A stretch of DNA of 10,981 nt from an uncultured Ruminococcus sp. (lineage in GTDB: Bacteria; Bacillota; Clostridia; Oscillospirales; Ruminococcaceae). The position numbers and the translations under genes were made by a program. The stretch spans positions 1-10,981 of the forward strand of contig CAMWVM010000031.1 in NCBI GenBank assembly GCA_947177715.1, read 5' to 3'. The notes below the pieces were generated by a model that did not search any database, had not been told where the DNA came from, and was given only the letters and a program-made list of their open reading frames with translations. Below, in pieces: positions 7,496 to 10,981 of the stretch (its first letter is position 1; each line of letters begins with the position of its first letter).

Positions 7496-7631
7496 CGGCT
7501 TCTATTTTTAAGATTAATTCGCTGGTTAATACTTCACCTTCATACTGCTTAAATATAGAAATAAAATCGGGTATTCTATATGGATTACGTAAAGTAGTGT
7601 CAAAAGCTATCGGTTTTCTTGCATCTGCCAT
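6663..7631 (-). CDS. AlwI-family type IIS endonuclease, N-terminal ORF (truncated by duplication)
   Basis: 322 codons holding residues 1-321 of the endonuclease plus one junction residue (Asn) before TGA. It starts at ATG 7631, with AAGGGG upstream and 15 bases after the M2 stop, and begins MADARKPIAFDTTLRNPYRI, a typical AlwI-family opening. This part contains the predicted DNA-recognition region, including WEGGWETRLWTQCKFLNELG, which looks like a winged-helix segment, but none of the catalytic residues. The frame is lost at the join of the 827-bp tandem duplication (827 is not a multiple of three). As drawn it could bind DNA but not cut it. Without the extra copy the frame continues as FRGAGRFIDF into the catalytic half. 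Confidence 0.85.
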   Translation of the reverse strand: MADARKPIAFDTTLRNPYRIPDFISIFKQYEGEVLTSELILKIEAELIRQKKFEPTKNTLGTYKKEYKGKFYFEADDQSDDAAERVAKYYKEWKESEHGSVSLDKIIYLLKNTVTDHKDHWEGGWETRLWTQCKFLNELGLVYMEKGHIVKISPAANLMLQGYNSDEDTSSNIQSAYLSVFAKYQVNNPFRNNTIKVNFFSLVLKVIKYLKEKYDRPGIFYQDISFIIAWDSNDYVQLAEYIQAFRNKFRYNNVSDELVYSYAMNLLDESTPNNIIAEATKEFIDKKSTHYKFKQLTRETRDEVIRKLRMTRLISFRGAGRN

Positions 7632-7646
7632 AACATATATATCCCC

Positions 7647-8561
7647 TTAATAATTTGTTACTAATACTTCATAAGACCCTTTCTGCGTATTATCATGGAA
7701 GCTGATATAATTGCTTGTAATGTCAACAACATTGTATTTCTTTGCCCAGGTGTCAAATATCTTGTTATACATATTCTTGTGTCTGATGATATTTGAAACT
7801 GCAAATCGTATATGTCTGCTATTAAGCTCATCGAGAACATTGAGTAGGCGATGCTCCGTTTCAGGATTCCATAGCTTGTTATACTCGCTGAACGAGATAA
7901 GATAAGGCGGATCAAGATAAATAAAGTCATCGGTAGTCGGCTCTATTTTTGAAAGAAACTCCTCAAAATCCAGATTGAATAACTCGATGTCCTTTTCAGA
8001 TACATACTCGAAATACGCATTAAGAGCATTTACTACATTCTGATTAAAGTCAACATTTCCTACGGGCAGATTGAAATCTCCATTGCCATTAAACCTCAGC
8101 ATACGGTTAAAGCCGTAAATAAGCAATACATAGAGTTTCAACAAGTCGGACTTATCGCTGTTGAAATCGGCTCTGAGCTTCATATATGCTTCTTTATTAT
8201 ACTTAGCATAGTAAGTCTTTACAAAGTTGATCTTATATTCATCAGGGACAGTCCTGCCCAGGAAAGAAGCTGAAAGACCGTAGTCATTGATAATATCAGT
8301 CAGTTTGCTCCAGAAGCCGTCAACATCGTTACTGTAATCAAATAACAGTTTATGTAGGGCTATCATGTAGCTGTCTATATCATTAACAAGATAGCTTTCT
8401 GCTTCGGCGTTAAGGAAAACACTACCACCTCCGCAGAAAGGCTCAATGAACCTGTCAATATCAGTTGGAAAATGCCCTTTAAGTTGCGGAACGAGCTTAA
8501 ACTTATCTCCCACATAGAAGAAGGGCGATCTTCTGAAAGAAGCAGCTATCTGAGTTTTCAT
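7647..8561 (-). CDS. DNA N6-adenine methyltransferase, D12/Dam class (M2 of the AlwI-like system)
   Basis: A 304-residue intact methylase. In order: YVGDK (motif X region, 16-20), FIEPFCGGGS (SAM-binding motif I, from 38), NGNGDFNLPVG (158-168, typical of Dam-like enzymes) and YLDPPY (catalytic motif IV, DPPY at 217-220), with a Dam-like C-terminus. It transfers methyl groups from SAM to adenine N6 on one strand of the site, protecting host DNA from the endonuclease encoded next. The start is ATG 8561 or GTG 8570; GTG overlaps the M1 stop (GTGA), so coupling is likely either way and the ATG is chosen because Dam-like proteins begin near it. It is the only undamaged member of the restriction-modification trio. 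Strand specificity cannot be read from sequence. Confidence 0.93.
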   Translation of the reverse strand: MKTQIAASFRRSPFFYVGDKFKLVPQLKGHFPTDIDRFIEPFCGGGSVFLNAEAESYLVNDIDSYMIALHKLLFDYSNDVDGFWSKLTDIINDYGLSASFLGRTVPDEYKINFVKTYYAKYNKEAYMKLRADFNSDKSDLLKLYVLLIYGFNRMLRFNGNGDFNLPVGNVDFNQNVVNALNAYFEYVSEKDIELFNLDFEEFLSKIEPTTDDFIYLDPPYLISFSEYNKLWNPETEHRLLNVLDELNSRHIRFAVSNIIRHKNMYNKIFDTWAKKYNVVDITSNYISFHDNTQKGSYEVLVTNY

Positions 8562-8566
8562 AGTAA

Positions 8567-9109
8567 TCACTTCACTTTAACAATAAAAATCAGTTCTTTA
8601 TGGTCGTTAAAATCGGTTTTCCCCGCATTGAAGAAGTTGTGTGATGTTTCAAATTGCTGGACTTCTCCTCTTGCAGACAGGGCAGTTTCAATATCTTCAA
8701 GTGTCATTTTGTTTTTGGAAGAACTGCTCTTGGATTCATATGTGTTGTTATACGAAACAACGATATATTTGCAATCAAGGCTGTCAATAAGTTCCTTGAA
8801 TACTATTTTCGCTTTATTGCGGCAGTAGTCGCTCATGTTTTCGGGATCAGGCTTTAGGGCAACCCCATGAAGCTCAGGCTTTCTCCAGCAAGTGATGTTC
8901 TCCAGTACATGATAAAAACGGCTGTACTGTCTTGAATTGTACGGAGGATCAATATAGACTATATCACATTTGAGTTTTTTAGCAAATTCATTGGAATCTT
9001 CCCTTGATATGAAGATTAGCGATTTTTTTGATTTGTATGGTGCTATAAGATCAAATGTAAAGGTATCAGGAATATCGTGTCCCTTTATGTAAGCATCATA
9101 GTGACCCAC
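8567..9109 (-). CDS. Adenine methyltransferase M1, C-terminal fragment with DPPY
   Basis: 180 codons from a GTG; contains YIDPPYNSRQYSRFYHVLEN, i.e. catalytic motif IV and everything after it, but neither motif X nor the SAM-binding motif I. Its first 51 residues duplicate the end of the N-terminal fragment. The frame continues upstream of the GTG to a TAG just beyond the duplication join, with no better start, and no Shine-Dalgarno sequence precedes the GTG, so translation is doubtful. The stop TGA overlaps the possible GTG start of M2. Joined to the N-terminal fragment after removing one 253-bp copy, it gives a continuous 335-residue D12-class methylase. Best viewed as half of a gene broken by duplication, or by misassembly. 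Confidence 0.78.
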   Translation of the reverse strand: MGHYDAYIKGHDIPDTFTFDLIAPYKSKKSLIFISREDSNEFAKKLKCDIVYIDPPYNSRQYSRFYHVLENITCWRKPELHGVALKPDPENMSDYCRNKAKIVFKELIDSLDCKYIVVSYNNTYESKSSSSKNKMTLEDIETALSARGEVQQFETSHNFFNAGKTDFNDHKELIFIVKVK

Positions 9110-9462
9110 GGTATTAGCACTTTTATCTGCTGAATAGAGCAGAGATGCAAGAAGTATAGAAAATTCCTTGTCCGATAGTTTTTCCTTATCGGATTCGATG
9201 ATTTCTCTTGACTATATCACATTTGAGTTTTTTAGCAAATTCATTGGAATCTTCCCTTGATATGAAGATTAGCGATTTTTTTGATTTGTATGGTGCTATA
9301 AGATCAAATGTAAAGGTATCAGGAATATCGTGTCCCTTTATGTAAGCATCATAGTGACCCACGGTATTAGCACTTTTATCTGCTGAATAGAGCAGAGATG
9401 CAAGAAGTATAGAAAATTCCTTGTCCGATAGTTTTTCCTTATCGGATTCGATGATTTCTCTT
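8957..9462. repeat. 253-bp head-to-tail tandem duplication inside the M1 methylase gene
   Basis: Copies at 8957-9209 and 9210-9462 abut directly and are identical by eye. No homology is seen at the join. The length is one more than a multiple of three, so the frame is lost immediately before the DPPY motif. There are no transposon ends. Confidence 0.95.
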
Positions 9463-9824
9463 ATATGTCCAATCAGTTTTGCATCAGTGTGTGAGAAGAA
9501 CTTACCTCCGAAATTAATGGAGATGTAATTCTCATCTATATCATCAGCTGACAGAGATTGAAAACAGCTACAATATTCAGAAATCAACTTCTTATCATAG
9601 TCAGAAGGCTCAAAGAACGCTTTATAAATAACTTCGTTTGAGTAAAGAAAGTCATTGATGTATATTTTCTTCATTTTATCAAGCATAGTATATGAAATAA
9701 TGCCTGTTCCTGCAAAGATATCACAAAAAGAGCTGCCATTGCAGTTCTCCTCAATCAATTCTCCGATCCAAGAGGAGAGCTTATACTTACTGCCTGTATA
9801 TCTCCTGTTCCAAATATCAAACAT
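9186..9824 (-). CDS. Adenine methyltransferase M1, N-terminal fragment with SAM-binding motif
   Basis: 212 codons. NRRYTGSKYKL (residues 6-16, motif X) and FCDIFAGTGIIS (from 33, motif I FxGxG) identify a D12-class N6-adenine methylase of the type paired with type IIS enzymes. The frame breaks after KCDIV, one residue before the YIDPPY catalytic motif, and reads six foreign codons to a stop at 9186. As drawn the fragment can bind SAM but cannot methylate. ATG 9824 is chosen because GGAG stands seven bases upstream; an in-frame ATG at 9854 lies only three bases beyond the -10 box and would fall at or before the transcription start. First gene of the operon. The intact protein would have 335 residues. 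Confidence 0.83.
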   Translation of the reverse strand: MFDIWNRRYTGSKYKLSSWIGELIEENCNGSSFCDIFAGTGIISYTMLDKMKKIYINDFLYSNEVIYKAFFEPSDYDKKLISEYCSCFQSLSADDIDENYISINFGGKFFSHTDAKLIGHIREIIESDKEKLSDKEFSILLASLLYSADKSANTVGHYDAYIKGHDIPDTFTFDLIAPYKSKKSLIFISREDSNEFAKKLKCDIVKRNHRIR

Positions 9825-9857
9825 AATAGTCTCCGTTTCAATATAATTACCCATATT

Positions 9858-9886
9858 ATTATATCACAAACAATCAGAAAAAGCAA
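9858..9886 (-). promoter_or_regulatory. Strong promoter of the restriction-modification operon
   Basis: Reading the minus strand: TTGCTT (9886-9881), 17-base spacer, TATAAT (9863-9858), with TG one base before the -10 box (extended -10). Near-consensus for a vegetative sigma factor. It lies 33 bases before the chosen M1 ATG at 9824. The rest of 9855-9960 shows no convincing terminator for the upstream DUF6076-like gene, so some read-through is possible. Confidence 0.85.
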
Positions 9887-9960
9887 TGCTTTGAGTGGAT
9901 ATTTTGCCTATTTTTCATCAAATTGTAATTTCGACTCCACCGGAATCAAAGTTCCCATCA

Positions 9961-10956
9961 TCACTTGTTCTCCGCCAGTGCCTTATCCCTGAAAGCCTTG
10001 ATGATAGCTTCCTGTTCCTCGATCGTATGAGCAAGCTCCTCAACAGGCAGTCCGAATTCTTCACATTCTGCCAGCTTGCTGTCAACGATAGCCTTGCATT
10101 TCTTTTTCAACTCCTCAAATTCGTCCATGACAAACGGGCTGACTTTGGCTATCTTCAAGTCTCTTTTCCTGTTTCTGACATAAGTGTTGTAATTATCCGT
10201 ATCATGCGTGTATTCGCTGTTTTTACGTTTCTCTCTTGTCATCTGATTTTTCAGTCTTTTATTTTCAGCAAGACACTCCTTACGGTCACAGCATATAGCT
10301 TCTTCCGTTCCGAGAAAATGGCGGTGACAGAACCTGCACTCGCACACTTTAAGTCCGGCATTAAACACAGCGAAGCTGAATTCATAGAAAAATGTGAGAA
10401 GTGGTTTGTCAGCAACACGATACACGATGTTGGTATTCTCGGTGCGTATGACAGCAAGCTGCGATCTCGGAGTGGCAACCAGAATTTCTCCAGTAGCCGA
10501 GTAGTCGAAATTACGCTCATCGTTCATAGCCTGCAATATCTCGTCAAACTGCTTTTGAAGCTCGGCTCTTGCCGTTTCCACCAGCTTTTTATGGTTGAAC
10601 CTCTCCTTAACATAGTCCTTCGGCATCAGGATAGGCTCACCGATATTCATATAGGCTATCGTGAGCAGATTACTGTAATACTTGAAAAATACGTTGTCGC
10701 TATTTTCAAGTACAGCAGACTCAACGTTTTTAACAAGCTCTTGTACCTTGATGCGCTCATTCAGACCGCTCATCATAGTGATACGGAGATTTTCAAATAT
10801 CTCACTGCGGTTATTGCGAAAATCTTCAAGCTGGGACAGTATATCATCAAATGTATAGACTTGTTCTTTTTCAAAAGCTGACAGAAGTTCATCTTTATTG
10901 ATAGACCACACTATACTCACGGTGCGGTCTTTTTCATTTATACGGTACAGCAGCAT
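9961..10956 (-). CDS. DUF6076-like protein with CxxC...CxxxxC zinc finger
   Basis: A 331-residue protein. An alpha-helical N-terminal two thirds without recognisable catalytic residues leads to a treble-Cys zinc-finger pattern: Cys207-x2-Cys210, then Cys222/Cys223 and Cys228, followed by a basic stretch (KNQMTREKRK, NRKRDLK) and C-terminal charged helices ending EEQEAIIKAFRDKAL. The pattern is reminiscent of CGNR-type fingers and of the DUF6076 family as I recall it from Clostridia. A nucleic-acid-binding role is plausible from the finger and basic patch but unproven. The start is well fixed: AAGGAG is ten bases before ATG 10956. It points the same way as the restriction operon but is separated by 136 bases and that operon's own promoter. 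Base composition resembles the plus-strand accessory genes more than the AT-rich operon. Confidence 0.68.
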   Translation of the reverse strand: MLLYRINEKDRTVSIVWSINKDELLSAFEKEQVYTFDDILSQLEDFRNNRSEIFENLRITMMSGLNERIKVQELVKNVESAVLENSDNVFFKYYSNLLTIAYMNIGEPILMPKDYVKERFNHKKLVETARAELQKQFDEILQAMNDERNFDYSATGEILVATPRSQLAVIRTENTNIVYRVADKPLLTFFYEFSFAVFNAGLKVCECRFCHRHFLGTEEAICCDRKECLAENKRLKNQMTREKRKNSEYTHDTDNYNTYVRNRKRDLKIAKVSPFVMDEFEELKKKCKAIVDSKLAECEEFGLPVEELAHTIEEQEAIIKAFRDKALAENK

Positions 10957-10981
10957 ACTCTAATCTCTCCTTTGATACGAT

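Noticed and set aside
7661..7930. Second open frame on the minus strand inside M2
   Set aside because: Out-of-frame shadow of the DPPY-containing methylase; no independent signals.
8946..8957. GGATC six bases from the 253-bp duplication breakpoint, suggesting self-cleavage near the site
   Set aside because: AlwI-type cutting would fall at about 4/5 bases, not 6, and no GGATC or GATCC lies next to the other three breakpoints. Specificity of this enzyme is also unknown. Treated as chance.
9023..9029. Run of seven T inside the M1 gene as a phase-variable homopolymer
   Set aside because: Seven bases is short for slipped-strand switching, and both duplicate copies have the same length and are in frame through it. 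The frame loss is explained by the duplication join.
9895..10881. Long plus-strand open frame of 328 codons
   Set aside because: It lies antisense within the DUF6076-like gene, lacks a ribosome binding site, and its translation shows no family pattern; the minus-strand gene has a clear start, Shine-Dalgarno site and zinc-finger motif.
1..10981. CRISPR arrays, tRNA or rRNA genes
   Set aside because: No regularly spaced short repeats and no cloverleaf or rRNA signatures seen on either strand by eye.

Overview
The window looks like low-to-moderate GC Bacillota, most likely a Clostridia gut lineage near Ruminococcus/Oscillospiraceae. The grounds are an acetate kinase gene, Gram-positive Shine-Dalgarno sites (aaggag, ggagg), strong intrinsic terminators, and small proteins resembling DUF6809, TnpV and DUF6076 families that are common in such genomes. 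The taxonomic call is an inference from gene content, not a database match.

Layout. Positions 1-1353 look like core genome: the 3' end of ackA, an intrinsic terminator, a NifB/NifX-type metal-cluster-binding protein with a Cys/His-rich tail, and a strong bidirectional terminator. Positions 1354-1631 have no gene but hold a cluster of dyads and a possible promoter. Positions 1632-2331 carry two small co-directional genes (DUF6809-like, then TnpV-like) closed by a terminator. From 2367 to 9824 a five-gene operon runs on the minus strand from a very good promoter (9858-9886): adenine methylase M1, adenine methylase M2, an AlwI-family type IIS endonuclease, a HARE-HTH protein with a PD-(D/E)XK-like core, and a SEC-C protein that also carries a HEPN-type RNxxxH motif. 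Start and stop codons overlap or lie within 25 bases at every gene boundary. Upstream of the operon, on the same strand, is a DUF6076-like zinc-finger protein (9961-10956).

How the genes work together. Two D12-class N6-adenine methylases next to one AlwI-like endonuclease is the usual arrangement for an asymmetric type IIS site, one methylase per strand. AlwI itself recognises GGATC; the specificity here is not known. The two downstream genes look like co-transcribed defence accessories: a DNA-binding/nuclease-like protein and a possible HEPN ribonuclease with a zinc-binding tail.

The main anomaly is that the operon carries two separate, by-eye identical, head-to-tail tandem duplications, both out of frame. 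One is 827 bp inside the endonuclease gene (5842-6668 and 6669-7495), the other 253 bp inside M1 (8957-9209 and 9210-9462). Removing one copy of each restores a 582-residue endonuclease and a 335-residue methylase. They may be real, and then a reversible off-state of the system, or they may be assembly joins in which overlapping contig ends were not merged. Near-zero homology at both joins fits the second reading well. Read-level evidence would decide.
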